The notes: generated by a model not told the origin, from the sequence alone. 64,000 bases of DNA from Proteiniclasticum ruminis DSM 24773 (GCF_000701905.1 NZ_JNKC01000001.1:868001-932000), one strand, 5' to 3'. Numbered from the stretch's first letter, positions 1 through 8,892 are shown. A program made the numbers and translations.

Positions 1-22
1 TTTCTTCAATGATGCGTCAGGT

Positions 23-664
23 CTATACGATTTCTTTTCCATTCAATGTATTGTCTTCCTCCAGAACTGTCTGGATTCTTCTGGCTTTGAGTCTTTTTTC
101 CACATAACCCATACCAAAATCAAACACCACAGCCATAACCATCAGTGCCAATGTAGCTTCCAGAAGAGTATCCATATCCTGGATGAGAATGGCTCTGTTG
201 ATGACTGAGCCTAGTCCTCCACCGCCAACCACCGCACCGAATACAGCTGTACCAATGGACGTCACGATGGCAATTCTAATTCCTGTGAAAATCATTGGAA
301 ATGCCAGTTGAAGCTCCACACTGATGATTTTCTGACCCTTTGTCATCCCCATGCCCGTGGCTGCCTCTTTGATGGCAGGGTCTACACTGGTGAGCCCCAC
401 ATAGGTGTTTCTCACCACTGGCAGAAGAGAATACAGGACAATTCCAATGATGACGGTGGTGCTGGAAGACCCCGCAACAATGCTGAGCACTCCCAAAAGC
501 GCCAGCACAGGAATGGTCTGAAGTATATCCACGGTCCACAGGACGACAGGTCTCATTGGTTTATACAGATAAGCGAGAATCCCAAGTACAAGTCCAGAAA
601 TGATGGTGAAGCCTGCGGCCATCCCCACCAGATACAGGTGCTGAAGCACTCTTTCCATAGTCAT
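23..664 (-). CDS. Osmoprotectant ABC transporter permease, OpuCB-like
   Basis: 213-residue inner-membrane permease with about five to six hydrophobic segments. The EAA loop (EAATGMG, residues 100-106) that docks on the ATPase is clear. It would carry glycine betaine, carnitine or choline with its partner genes. ATG at 664 is preceded by AGGAGGT about 9 bases upstream, and it overlaps the stop of the upstream permease by one base (TAATG), so translation is coupled. The substrate-binding subunit is not in view and probably lies just beyond the left edge. The family is certain; the substrate is inferred from the OpuC-type gene order ATPase-CBS, permease, permease. Confidence 0.87.
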   Translation of the reverse strand: MTMERVLQHLYLVGMAAGFTIISGLVLGILAYLYKPMRPVVLWTVDILQTIPVLALLGVLSIVAGSSSTTVIIGIVLYSLLPVVRNTYVGLTSVDPAIKEAATGMGMTKGQKIISVELQLAFPMIFTGIRIAIVTSIGTAVFGAVVGGGGLGSVINRAILIQDMDTLLEATLALMVMAVVFDFGMGYVEKRLKARRIQTVLEEDNTLNGKEIV

Positions 665-1302
665 TAATACCGACCTCCTTTCAGTCCCCTAGGCGTTACC
701 TTAGCCTGAATGAGGTCAATGAGAAATCCCAGTAAAATCGCCAGCACCGCTGCGGGAATAGCTCCCCCGATGATGAGGGTATTGTTGTTTGTATCGATCC
801 CTCTATAAATAAACTCTCCGAGTCCACCAAGGCCAATCATGGCCGCAAGAACTGCCCAGGAAACAGTATAGATGGTGGACATTCTAAGACCGCTGAAAAT
901 GGACGGCATTGCCAGAGGGAGCTCCAATTTGAAAAGGATCTGCCAATTGCTCATACCGCAACCTCTTGCTGCTTCGATGAGCCCTTTATCCACACTGAGA
1001 ATTCCCGTATAAGTGTTCTTCAGAATGGGAAAAAGAGCATAGATGGAAAGGGCTATGATCACCGTGGCGGGCTGAATTCCGATTCTGATAAACAGCACAC
1101 CAATGAAAACCAGACCAGGAATGGTCTGAAAAATACTCACCATAGGGATGATGACTCTGGAAATCTTCGGCACCCTGGAAAGAAGTATGCCAAGGATCAG
1201 CGCCACTACAAATCCGATGCCTACAGACACAAAGACATACTGCAGGTGCACAACAATCGCTTCCAGAAGTTTTTCTCCATAGCGTTCTAAAAAAACTGCC
1301 AT
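664..1302 (-). CDS. Osmoprotectant ABC transporter permease, OpuCD/OpuBB-like
   Basis: 212-residue permease paralogous to its downstream neighbour, with an EAA loop (EAARGCG, residues 110-116) and the FQTIPGLV segment that matches the DILQTIPVLA segment of the other permease. Two different permeases beside one CBS-type ATPase is the OpuC arrangement, where they form a heterodimeric channel. Its ATG overlaps the last base of the ATPase stop codon, so all three genes form one transcript running toward position 1. The exact osmolyte cannot be read from the sequence. Confidence 0.87.
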   Translation of the reverse strand: MAVFLERYGEKLLEAIVVHLQYVFVSVGIGFVVALILGILLSRVPKISRVIIPMVSIFQTIPGLVFIGVLFIRIGIQPATVIIALSIYALFPILKNTYTGILSVDKGLIEAARGCGMSNWQILFKLELPLAMPSIFSGLRMSTIYTVSWAVLAAMIGLGGLGEFIYRGIDTNNNTLIIGGAIPAAVLAILLGFLIDLIQAKVTPRGLKGGRY

Positions 1303-2429
1303 CAGCTTTCTTCACCTCCCCATATGACACTGGCCAAGGCCTTTGTCATACTGGTTCTTGTGATGATTCCTGCCACAGTGGAATCTCTATTCAGTACCAC
1401 GATGTAGTTGTACTTGGATGCAATAAGCAGCTCGAAAGCCTCCTTGGCATTGGTGGATGTGCGTACAGAGGGAACCTTCGGATCCACCAGGTGTTTTATG
1501 CTCTGCCCTGGTTTACCCTCTTTGGCCAGTTTCTCTATGGTCACAACCCCGCGGTACTTGTTGTCCTCCTCCCCGATGACCACTGCAGAATCCAGCTCCC
1601 TCTGCTTCATCAGTTCCACAGACTCCAGCATCTTCTTCTCTTCGCTGACGGTGAGGACTCTCCTTTTCATGACATCCTTACAAGTGAGATCGTCTCCAGA
1701 AACAGTGTAGGAAAGTTTGCCCATGAAGTTTGCAATCATTGGATCAGCTGGATTACGGAGCATTTCTTCAGGACTTGCAGCCTGCAGAATTTTCCCATCT
1801 TTCATAAAGACAATTTTATCTGCAAGCTTCACGGCTTCATCCATATCATGGGTGACAAAAATGATGGTCTTTTTCAGTTTCTTCTGAAGCACCTTCAGCT
1901 CATCCTGAAGATTCTCACGGGTCATGGGATCCAGAGCACCAAAGGGCTCATCCATGAGAATCACCGGCGGCTCTGCAGCAAGAGCCCGGAGAACCCCGAT
2001 TCTCTGCTGCTGGCCTCCACTCAGTTCATTAGGATACTTATTGATATTCTCCCGGTAAGGCATCCCCACCATTTCAAGAAGCTCCTTGGCTCTACGGTTT
2101 CTTTTCTCTTTGCTCCATTTAAGAAGCTTTGGTACCACTGTAATATTCTCTCCAATGGTCATATTGGGAAAAAGTGCAATCTGCTGAATCACATATCCAA
2201 TATTTCTTCTCATCTCCACAGCATCCATCTCGTTGATGTTTTTGCCATCCAGATAAATACTGCCGCTGTTCATTTTAATGAGCCGGTTGATCATTTTCAG
2301 AGACGTTGTTTTCCCGCATCCCGACGGACCGATAAAAACCACAAACTCTCCTTCATTAATGGTGAGATTGAGATTATCCACCACAGTAACATCACTATAT
2401 TTTTTTGTTACATTTTCATAAATTATCAA
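1302..2429 (-). CDS. Osmoprotectant ABC transporter ATPase with CBS pair, OpuCA-like
   Basis: Energises the transporter encoded by the two downstream permeases. From the chosen start: Walker A GPSGCGKT at 34-41, signature LSGGQ at 136-140, Walker B VILMDEP at 156-162, and a C-terminal pair of CBS domains (about 255-375) that in OpuA/OpuC proteins sense ionic strength or cyclic dinucleotides. I place the start at TTG 2429: GGAGGT lies 6 bases upstream and the product begins MIIYENVTKK like other family members. An ATG at 2447 sits upstream of that ribosome site and has none of its own. Promoter not identified with confidence. Confidence 0.88.
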   Translation of the reverse strand: MIIYENVTKKYSDVTVVDNLNLTINEGEFVVFIGPSGCGKTTSLKMINRLIKMNSGSIYLDGKNINEMDAVEMRRNIGYVIQQIALFPNMTIGENITVVPKLLKWSKEKRNRRAKELLEMVGMPYRENINKYPNELSGGQQQRIGVLRALAAEPPVILMDEPFGALDPMTRENLQDELKVLQKKLKKTIIFVTHDMDEAVKLADKIVFMKDGKILQAASPEEMLRNPADPMIANFMGKLSYTVSGDDLTCKDVMKRRVLTVSEEKKMLESVELMKQRELDSAVVIGEEDNKYRGVVTIEKLAKEGKPGQSIKHLVDPKVPSVRTSTNAKEAFELLIASKYNYIVVLNRDSTVAGIITRTSMTKALASVIWGGEES

Positions 2430-2539
2430 AGTGACACCTCCACGCATTATTATTTAATAAATCCATATTCATTATAGTACGATAATCACCATGATGCAAC
2501 CTCATCAAACTTTTGGAGTTGTCACTTAGGGGAGCCAAA

Positions 2540-2580
2540 GAAAAAAAGACAGAACTCGCATCCAGAATCTGTCTCTTTTC
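2540..2580 (-). terminator. Rho-independent terminator of the LonB-like gene
   Basis: On the minus strand AGACAGA (2574-2568) pairs with TCTGTCT (2553-2547) across a 14-base loop and is followed by a run of seven T. It lies 30 bases after the lonB-like stop. Confidence 0.7.
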
Positions 2581-2602
2581 TTAACCATTATTCTATGATA
2601 TT

Positions 2603-4993
2603 TTATTCTCTTTTTGCTTCCATGGCTTTCTGAAACTTCCTGATTTTACGAAAAGCCAGATCATAGACGCTTCCAGGGAGAAACTCACCATTTTGATACC
2701 CGGCAGGGCGGCCCATGAGGATCTCCACCCCTTCATGGATATGTTTCACAGCATAGATGCTGAACAGGCCTTTATACACTGCTTCTATGACCTCCTCCTT
2801 CAGCATCAGATGGCTGATGTTCTGTGCTGGAATCAGGACTCCCTCCTCTCCTGTAAGCCCTCTTGCCTTACAGATGTCAAAAAATCCTTCAATCTTTTCT
2901 GTCACACCACCGATGGGCTGAATTTCACCCTTCTGGTCCACAGATCCTGTCACCGCAATGGATTGACGGATTGGAACACCAGAAAGACTGGATAAGATGG
3001 CATACAGCTCCGTGCTGGAGGCGCTGTCTCCTTCTACGCCACCATAGGACTGTTCAAAAGTCACTTGTGCTGTAAGACTGAGGGGTGTATCCTGAGCAAA
3101 AAGCCCACCAAGATACCCGGATAAAGTCAATACGCCTTTGGTATGGATCTTACCGCTCATTCTGGTCTCCCTTTCAATATTGATGACCCCTGCATCCCCC
3201 ACATAGGTTCTTGCGGTGATTCTTGATGGCATACCAAAGCTGTATCCACCTGTGCTCAGCACAGATAGGCCATTGATTTGCCCGATCTCTTCACCTTCTG
3301 TTTTTATATGGATCACATCTTTTAGAATCTCTTCTTTCATGCGGTCTTCAAAGAGGTTCTCTCGATGCCTCCTTTCTTTCAGTGCCTCCAGAACATGTTT
3401 CTCCTCTACCCTGTCAGTGCCATCTATTCTCGCTGCGGCTTCCGATTCATAAATCACTTCCGTCACTTTATTGAACCTGGTGGTCAGTTTGCTCTGATCT
3501 CCTGCAATTCTGCTTCCGTACTCCACAATGTTGTCCATAGCTTCTACACTGAAGGGACTGAGCCCCTCTCTCCTACAGAGCTCTTCCACAAAGGCAGCGT
3601 ATTTCAGCACATTCTCTGTTGTTCTTTTCATCTCCAGATCAAAATCCACCCGTACTTTAAATAATCTTTCCAGGTCCTCATCCATCTGATACAGAAAATG
3701 ATACAGTTCTGGATCGCAGATGATGATGACCTTCAGCTTCAGTGGAACAGGTTCCGGTCGAAGGGTTCCAGAAGGAATCAGCCTGTACTCTTCACCAATA
3801 TTCTCCACCACCGCCTGGTCATGTTTCAGTGCTTTTTTCAGTGGCTCCCAGACATTGGGATCTCTTAGAATATCTCTCATCTGAAGTATAAGAAATCCAC
3901 CATTGGCTCTATGTATAGAACCAGGCCGAAGCATCGTGAAATCTGTCTCCACGGAAAGCATATGGGACGTATACTCCAGTTTTCCGAAAAGATGGTAATA
4001 GGTTGGATGGCTTTCGTATACCACCGGCGCTCCTTTGCAGTCTTCATTATCCACAAAAACATGTACCTGGTATTTGAGAAGCGGATTCTTTTCCGGGGCT
4101 GAAAACATGTTCTGGGGCTTTTCTTCTTCTTTCTGCCGCGGTCCACGGAAGGAAGCATAATTCTTCCCAAGATCCTCTGTGAGGTCAAGGAGATGGTTTT
4201 CTATCTTCTCATATCCGCGGTATCTTTCCTGAAGCCTGGCAATTTTGGGCCGAACGGCTTCCAGCACATAGGTTTCCTCGATTTTTCTCAGATATTCTCT
4301 GGCATCATCCTCCAGACGCTGACTTTCCTTGAGCGTATCATCCAGTGCTTTGGTCAGCTTTCTGCCTTTCTCATCGAGATTCTTTCTGTCCTCTGGACTG
4401 AGTTTTTCAAAACTTTCCGGTGCCATCTGCTTCCCGTCTTTCAGTGGAATGAATACAAATCTTGGTGGCACAGGCTTCATGAGGAATCCTTCATTTTCAG
4501 CGTCTCTTTTCATCCCGTCATACAGTGCATCCAGTTTCTCCTGAAGCTTCAGAACAATCTCATCTCTTCTCTTCTCATAAGCTCCATCTTCAAAAACCTT
4601 AGGAATAATGCTTTTCAAATCTTCTATGAACTCCTCCATCTCTCTTTGGAACTTCTTTCCTTCGCCCATGGGAAGCTCTACAATGATGGGTCTATCTTCC
4701 GCTCTGAAGTTGTGAATGTAGCAGTAGTCCAGAGGCTTCTCCTTCTTTTTCTTGGAAAACTCTTTGACAATGGCTTCTGTATAGGAGGTTCTACCGGTTC
4801 CCGGTGGACCCACCACAAAAATATGATACCCTTTCGCTTCCATGTGAAGCCCAAACTCCATGGCTCTGGTGGCTCGTTCCTGCCCGATGACGCCCTTGGT
4901 CATTGGCAGCGTCTTCCTGTTTGATATGAGCTGAAGCTCCTCCAAGGAGCAGCGCCTTGTGAGTTTTTCCACTGGTACTTTGTACTGATCCAT
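2603..4993 (-). CDS. LonB-like ATP-dependent serine protease (Lon family S16)
   Basis: 796-residue cytoplasmic protease. Walker A GPPGTGRTS is at residues 62-70, a long helical insertion and sensor region follow, and the C-terminal Lon proteolytic domain has the Ser-Lys dyad: Ser657 in GDSAS and Lys700 in VTEKIEG. It lacks the N-terminal LAN substrate domain of LonA and resembles the soluble Lon-type proteins annotated as AAA family/LonB in Clostridia. Start is ATG 4993 (MDQYKVPVEK), with AGGAG 8 bases upstream; an ATG at 5011 lies before that site. It appears monocistronic. No CIRCE-like repeat is visible upstream, so heat control is not supported. Confidence 0.87.
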   Translation of the reverse strand: MDQYKVPVEKLTRRCSLEELQLISNRKTLPMTKGVIGQERATRAMEFGLHMEAKGYHIFVVGPPGTGRTSYTEAIVKEFSKKKKEKPLDYCYIHNFRAEDRPIIVELPMGEGKKFQREMEEFIEDLKSIIPKVFEDGAYEKRRDEIVLKLQEKLDALYDGMKRDAENEGFLMKPVPPRFVFIPLKDGKQMAPESFEKLSPEDRKNLDEKGRKLTKALDDTLKESQRLEDDAREYLRKIEETYVLEAVRPKIARLQERYRGYEKIENHLLDLTEDLGKNYASFRGPRQKEEEKPQNMFSAPEKNPLLKYQVHVFVDNEDCKGAPVVYESHPTYYHLFGKLEYTSHMLSVETDFTMLRPGSIHRANGGFLILQMRDILRDPNVWEPLKKALKHDQAVVENIGEEYRLIPSGTLRPEPVPLKLKVIIICDPELYHFLYQMDEDLERLFKVRVDFDLEMKRTTENVLKYAAFVEELCRREGLSPFSVEAMDNIVEYGSRIAGDQSKLTTRFNKVTEVIYESEAAARIDGTDRVEEKHVLEALKERRHRENLFEDRMKEEILKDVIHIKTEGEEIGQINGLSVLSTGGYSFGMPSRITARTYVGDAGVINIERETRMSGKIHTKGVLTLSGYLGGLFAQDTPLSLTAQVTFEQSYGGVEGDSASSTELYAILSSLSGVPIRQSIAVTGSVDQKGEIQPIGGVTEKIEGFFDICKARGLTGEEGVLIPAQNISHLMLKEEVIEAVYKGLFSIYAVKHIHEGVEILMGRPAGYQNGEFLPGSVYDLAFRKIRKFQKAMEAKRE

Positions 4994-5024
4994 CTTCTTT
5001 TCTCCTCTCATAATGAAGCAATTG

Positions 5025-5057
5025 AAAACACCCCAAAAGAATCTCTCCTTTAGGGTG
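5025..5057 (-). terminator. Probable terminator after the GNAT gene
   Basis: On the minus strand CACCC and GGGTG, extended by AAAG/CTTT with a bulge, form a hairpin followed by TTTT. It sits about 70 bases after the stop at 5125 and just upstream of the lonB-like start. Confidence 0.5.
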
Positions 5058-5124
5058 CATCATTGTTGTTTCTCTTTCTTCTGTCTCCCAAAAGAGATGA
5101 TTGCAAGAAAGTATCGATTGAATA

Positions 5125-5664
5125 TTATAACCAGTTTCTTTTTCTGAAGAACTCTTCTCTTGTCATGGAGTAGCAGACATCATCCACCACTTCACCGGTA
5201 GGAAGCACAGAGCACTTTCTTATGATGCCCTCATATACCAGTCCTGCTTTTTTCAGCACCTTTCCAGATTTCTCGTTGAAGGGATAATGATAGGCAGACA
5301 CAAGATCCATCCCCAGTGTGAGGAAAATATAGTCAAGAAGACCTTCCACCGCCTCAGACATGAGACCTTTTCCCCAGTATGGGCTGGAGAGCACATACCC
5401 AATCATAACGCCGCCTTTATACTCTCTCTTTCTGTCTTCATGGCATCCTAAGGAGCCGATGACTTTTCCGCTGCTTTTCAGTGTCATAGCAAAAATATCC
5501 TCGCTGCTGACAAAGCTCTTTAGGATCTCCAGTGACTCTTCTTTGGATTCATGGGGCTTCCATCCTGCAGGAGGTCCCACCAGGGGATCCTTCGCATATT
5601 CATAAAAGTCTTCCAGATCTTCCTGCGTAAACCTTCGTAAACACAATCTCTCCGTCTCAATCAT
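5125..5664 (-). CDS. GNAT N-acetyltransferase, RimJ/RimL type
   Basis: 179 residues with the RimJ/RimL-like layout: N-terminal TERLCLRRFTQEDLEDFYEY, a central beta-bulge region, the acetyl-CoA site YWGKGLMSEA, and a C-terminal Asn/Lys-rich segment (FNEKSGKVLKKAGLVYEGI) typical of enzymes that acetylate ribosomal-protein N-termini or small amines. The substrate is unknown. It is a single gene between the lonB-like gene and pcm, with a probable own terminator downstream. Confidence 0.8.
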   Translation of the reverse strand: MIETERLCLRRFTQEDLEDFYEYAKDPLVGPPAGWKPHESKEESLEILKSFVSSEDIFAMTLKSSGKVIGSLGCHEDRKREYKGGVMIGYVLSSPYWGKGLMSEAVEGLLDYIFLTLGMDLVSAYHYPFNEKSGKVLKKAGLVYEGIIRKCSVLPTGEVVDDVCYSMTREEFFRKRNWL

Positions 5665-5828
5665 TTTGCTTCACTTCCTACTTCTGTCTTAATTTCATCA
5701 TATCATATGGCGACGCAAAAAAAACAGCCGATTATGATACTGGATGGATTTTCAGGCATATGCGTCAAACTCTCATTTTAGATAAACTGCCCCCAGGCAA
5801 GAAAACAAAGTACACACACCTTTCTTCT

Positions 5829-6410
5829 CTAAAATCCGTCTTCTCCAACCAAAGATACAAAACGTACCCATTCTAGGGCTTCCACATGAAGGTATCCTTC
5901 CTTATCTTTCTCCACTAGAAAGAGCCTCTGAAGTGCTTCTTCTCCCACAGGGATCACCATTTTACCGCCTGGTGCCAGCTGACTTGCCAGAGCTTTCGGC
6001 AGTCTTACCGCTGCTGCAGTCACTATGATCCGGTCAAAGGGTGCTTCTTCCTTCCAGCCATAGGTGCCGTCTCCAATCTTATAGTGTATGTTTTTGAATC
6101 CAAGTCCATCCAGTCTCTTTTGCGCTTTATGAGACAACTCCTCAATCCGTTCCACTGTATACACTTCTTTGGCGAACTGAGCAAGGAACGCTATCTGATA
6201 CCCTGAGCCTGTACCGATCTCAAGAACCTTATGGCTTTTCTCAAGATCCAGCAGCTCTGTCATTTTCAGTACCAGAGTCGGCTGTGAAATCGTCTGTCCA
6301 AATCCGATGGGAAGCGGATGGTCCAAAACTGCTTCCTTATGCTGGGATTCATCCAGAAAATATGCGCGGTCTAAAAAGTGAAAATACTTCTTTAGGGCTT
6401 CCTTATCCAT
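5829..6410 (-). CDS. pcm: Protein-L-isoaspartate O-methyltransferase
   Basis: 193-residue SAM-dependent methyltransferase that repairs isoaspartyl residues in aged proteins. The family hallmark GQTISQP is at residues 38-44, SAM motif I (VLEIGTGSG) at 62-70 and the post-motif region GDGTYGW follows. Start is ATG 6410, with AGGAAGG 8 bases upstream; a GTG at 6419 is too close to that site. Length matches the family. The final FVSLVGEDGF motif is the usual Pcm C-terminus. Single gene. Confidence 0.9.
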   Translation of the reverse strand: MDKEALKKYFHFLDRAYFLDESQHKEAVLDHPLPIGFGQTISQPTLVLKMTELLDLEKSHKVLEIGTGSGYQIAFLAQFAKEVYTVERIEELSHKAQKRLDGLGFKNIHYKIGDGTYGWKEEAPFDRIIVTAAAVRLPKALASQLAPGGKMVIPVGEEALQRLFLVEKDKEGYLHVEALEWVRFVSLVGEDGF

Positions 6411-6463
6411 AGTAAACACCTTCCTATTACCCCGAAGATACTACAATAACAGTGAAACAGCAA

Positions 6464-6491
6464 CAAAAAAAGAAGATAACGCTGTATCTTC
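6464..6491 (-). terminator. Terminator of the DUF134/NifX-like operon
   Basis: Seven-base stem GAAGATA/TATCTTC with a six-base loop, followed on the minus strand by seven T. It sits 26 bases after the stop at 6517. Confidence 0.8.
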
Positions 6492-6516
6492 CTCTCCTGT
6501 TCATTATCACTTGTGT

Positions 6517-6912
6517 CTAGCGGCACCCGCCCTGGCCATGACAGCCATGTTCTCCACTGCCATGATCATGAGAATGATCATGATGTCCTTTACAAGCTTC
6601 TCCCCGGGACTGAAGGGTTCCAAGAAGATATTCGTTTACCGCATCAGCCGGTGCGCCTTCTGCTCCCCGTACTACTTCGATGCCTCCAGCTTCAAGCTTT
6701 TGCATCGCTCCTTCTCCAAGTCCACCCGTGATGAGCACCCCTACTTTCTCCTTGATGAGAAGCTGAGGCAGTGAACCTTTTCCATGACCTGGACTGTGAA
6801 TGGTTTTTGTCTCCTGGAAGGAATCCTTTGTTCCTTCAAACACCTTAAACACTTCACTGTGTCCAAAGTGCATCGAAATTTCCTCTCCCATACAAGCAAC
6901 CGCAATTTTCAT
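6517..6912 (-). CDS. NifX/NifB-family metal-cofactor binding protein with His-rich tail
   Basis: 131 residues of the dinitrogenase iron-molybdenum cofactor family: it begins MKIAVACMG and has the HFGHSEVF motif near residue 16, as in NifX, VnfX and MTH1175-like proteins that bind Fe-S/Mo clusters. The last 25 residues are rich in His, Cys and Gly (HHDHSHDHG, HGCHGQGGC), a likely metal chelator. Start is ATG 6912 with AGGAGGT 6 bases upstream, overriding longer in-frame possibilities. It lies 19 bases after the DUF134 gene, the usual pairing in anaerobes. No nitrogenase genes are nearby, so a role in general cluster handling is inferred. Confidence 0.85.
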   Translation of the reverse strand: MKIAVACMGEEISMHFGHSEVFKVFEGTKDSFQETKTIHSPGHGKGSLPQLLIKEKVGVLITGGLGEGAMQKLEAGGIEVVRGAEGAPADAVNEYLLGTLQSRGEACKGHHDHSHDHGSGEHGCHGQGGCR

Positions 6913-6931
6913 ACAAGGACCTCCTGAAAAA

Positions 6932-7318
6932 TTATTTTTTCGGACAGTCACAAGGAGGCTGATCTTCTCTCTGGCAGCAGGTTCTTCGCTTCCCCATTCT
7001 GAAGCTGCATCTTCTTTCATTCTCTTCAGAAATCTTCACTTCTCCTCCCTCAATCCGAAGCCTGACTCCGAAAACAAGAAGTTCTGAAAGCTTCTTTCTG
7101 GCACTGCTGTATATGCTTTGTACTGTAGTTCTGGCGACGCCCATGATCTTTGCACATTCTTCCTGAGTCATCCCTTCATAATCCATAAGTCTGATGGTTT
7201 CATATTCATCCAGTGTCATGATGACCACATCTTCCACTGTCCCCTCCTCCTGGATGGGACCAAACTCTTTCAGATCAGGCACACAGCATACATTTCTCCA
7301 TTTCATTGGTCTTGGCAT
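6932..7318 (-). CDS. DUF134 family HTH protein
   Basis: 128 residues starting MPRPMKWRNVC, the classic DUF134 N-terminus. A sigma70 region 4-like helix-turn-helix follows (EECAKIMGVARTTVQSIY), then a Cys-rich C-terminus (RTCCQREDQPPCDCPKK) that could bind metal or a cluster. Start is ATG 7318 with AGGAG 7 bases upstream. First gene of a two-gene operon with the NifX-like protein. A 12-base palindrome overlaps its promoter, suggesting autoregulation, although DUF134 DNA binding is an inference from the fold. Confidence 0.85.
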   Translation of the reverse strand: MPRPMKWRNVCCVPDLKEFGPIQEEGTVEDVVIMTLDEYETIRLMDYEGMTQEECAKIMGVARTTVQSIYSSARKKLSELLVFGVRLRIEGGEVKISEENERRCSFRMGKRRTCCQREDQPPCDCPKK

Positions 7319-7351
7319 TGACTTTCTCCTCTCCCTGGACCTCACGAGTCC

Positions 7352-7379
7352 ATTTTACTCCATTTATGACATATGTCAA
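7352..7379 (-). promoter_or_regulatory. SigA-type promoter with palindromic operator for the DUF134 operon
   Basis: Minus strand TTGACA (7379-7374), 16-base spacer, TAAAAT (7357-7352). The perfect palindrome TGACATATGTCA (7367-7378) covers most of the -35 element and the start of the spacer. Confidence 0.65.
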
Positions 7380-7393
7380 TAATTATTTTATTC

Positions 7394-8164
7394 TTAAATC
7401 AGCATCTGGTTACGGTCATTATAAAGGGTTCTGTATCCGAAATAAAGCGCTGAAAACACCGTCAGACACACCACCGTCGTGATGGCAATCATGATGGCAA
7501 TCTGATAAAGAATCGCCGTCATAGGCAGTGTTCCCGAAAGAATCTGTCCCGTCATCATCCCCGGAAGTGATATGATGCCCATGCCCAGCATAGAGTTCAG
7601 TGTAGGCAAAAGCGCAGTTTCCAGCGCACTGTTCACAAAGGGGAGAAGAATCTTCCTCGGTGTTACCCCTACATAAAGCAGAGATTCTATCCGGCTTCTC
7701 TGGGCAGAAAGATTCTCATTGAAGGATTTCAATGCCAGGGTCAGACCTGTCATGGCATTACCAAAAATCATGCCACTGAGAGGAATGGTATATTGTGGAT
7801 TGAAAAAATCCATTCTCACCACAGCCACCACAAAGAAGAACACCACAGCTGTACCTGCCCCGGATAAAGACAAGGCAATGGCAGTTTTAAACCTTTTATT
7901 GAGATGCCTGTTCTTTCCAAGAACACGTAAGGTGGCAAAGGTCGTCATGGCCAGGATATAAGCCACCGTGAACAGCGGATGCGGATTCTTCAGAATATAC
8001 GTAAGAACAAGCCCCGCAAGAACCAGCTGAACTGTCATTCGCACACTGGCCCAAATAAGCAGTTTTGTTTTCTGAATCTTGGCTTTCTTCATGATGGCCA
8101 GAACCACAAGTAAAAGCACATATATCAGGGCAAACTGCCCTAAGGTCATTTCTACTATGCCCAT
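7394..8164 (-). CDS. fetB: UPF0014 family ABC permease, FetB-like
   Basis: 256-residue multispanning membrane protein (about seven hydrophobic segments) with the UPF0014 signatures KLLIWASVRMTVQLVLAG and YVGVTPRKILLPFVNSALETA. In E. coli FetAB (YbbLM) exports iron and protects against peroxide; the role here is inferred from that family. It starts 2 bases after the FetA-like ATPase stop and is co-transcribed with it. No terminator is obvious between its stop and the divergently placed regulatory region at 7352. Confidence 0.85.
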   Translation of the reverse strand: MGIVEMTLGQFALIYVLLLVVLAIMKKAKIQKTKLLIWASVRMTVQLVLAGLVLTYILKNPHPLFTVAYILAMTTFATLRVLGKNRHLNKRFKTAIALSLSGAGTAVVFFFVVAVVRMDFFNPQYTIPLSGMIFGNAMTGLTLALKSFNENLSAQRSRIESLLYVGVTPRKILLPFVNSALETALLPTLNSMLGMGIISLPGMMTGQILSGTLPMTAILYQIAIMIAITTVVCLTVFSALYFGYRTLYNDRNQMLI

Positions 8165-8166
8165 AT

Positions 8167-8796
8167 CTACGCCTCCTCTCTCGTGATGCTGATAAGATGA
8201 TCTGAGAATTCTTCAGCCAAGGCATCATCATGGCTTACTACAATCATCGTCATCTCTTTTTCTGCAGCGAATTCTTTCAGCTTCTTTAATAAGGTTCTGG
8301 CTGTCTCAAGATCCAGTGCGGAAGTAGGCTCGTCCAGTAGAAGCACCTTGGGAAGGAAAGAAAGGCAGATGGCGATATAGACTCTTTGACGTTCTCCTCC
8401 GGATAGCGATACACAGGATTTGAGAAGTCCAAAATCTGCTTCACATAACCTTAAATAGCGAAGCATGGTTTCTTCATCTGGTGACGGAAGATCCCGATAA
8501 CTGTAATAAAGCCTGAAATTCTCTTCTATGGACTCATCAAAGAGATACACGCTCTGTCCGATGAGAATCACTTCTTTTCTCAGCTCCACCGTATCAAAGC
8601 TCTCCAGCTCTTTTCCCTCATAATAGATGGAGCCGCTGCTTGGACTGGCACTGGCGTTAAGAAGCTTTAAAAGGCTGCTCTTGCCTGCACCGCTGGGTCC
8701 TTTGATAAAAGTCATGCCTGTTCTTGGGATGGCAATGTCTTTATAGGACAGCATATTTAAAAAACGAAGATTTTCTGTTTTGAAGATTTCTTTCAT
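8167..8796 (-). CDS. fetA: ABC transporter ATPase, FetA-like
   Basis: 209-residue ATPase with Walker A GPSGAGKSS (33-41), signature LSGGE, Walker B VLLLDEPTSALD and the switch histidine in IVVSHDD. It is short, like FetA/YbbL. Start is ATG 8796 with AGGAG 6 bases upstream; an earlier ATG at 8835 lacks a site. Pairs with the UPF0014 permease downstream as a probable iron (or other metal) exporter. Its 5' end lies close to the bidirectional-looking hairpin at 8842-8888, leaving little room for its own promoter. Confidence 0.85.
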   Translation of the reverse strand: MKEIFKTENLRFLNMLSYKDIAIPRTGMTFIKGPSGAGKSSLLKLLNASASPSSGSIYYEGKELESFDTVELRKEVILIGQSVYLFDESIEENFRLYYSYRDLPSPDEETMLRYLRLCEADFGLLKSCVSLSGGERQRVYIAICLSFLPKVLLLDEPTSALDLETARTLLKKLKEFAAEKEMTMIVVSHDDALAEEFSDHLISITREEA

Positions 8797-8841
8797 CTTA
8801 CTCTCCTTTGTATACTTCTTGTTGGATAGTCTCATTATACC

Positions 8842-8888
8842 AAAAGAATCAGGCCGTGTGCTCCTTGAGGGAGCTGCCCGATTCTTTT
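8842..8888 (-). terminator. Terminator of the polysaccharide operon
   Basis: Long stem: AAAAGAATC pairs with GATTCTTTT, with further pairing inside (GGC/GCC). It begins 5 bases after the GT2 stop and ends the seven-gene operon; the symmetric A/T flanks could also stop plus-strand transcripts. Confidence 0.8.
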
Positions 8889-8892
8889 AAAC

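Noticed and set aside
1-22. Start of the substrate-binding gene of the Opu system
   Set aside because: Only 22 bases precede the OpuCB-like stop; no ATG or family sequence is visible, so it is not called.
1491-2477. Long plus-strand open frame opposite the OpuCA-like gene
   Set aside because: It lies fully inside the minus-strand ATPase, has no ribosome site or recognisable family, and its composition is that of an antisense reading.
4193-4924. 243-codon plus-strand frame within the LonB-like gene
   Set aside because: Antisense of a well-supported protease gene; no start signal and no domain.
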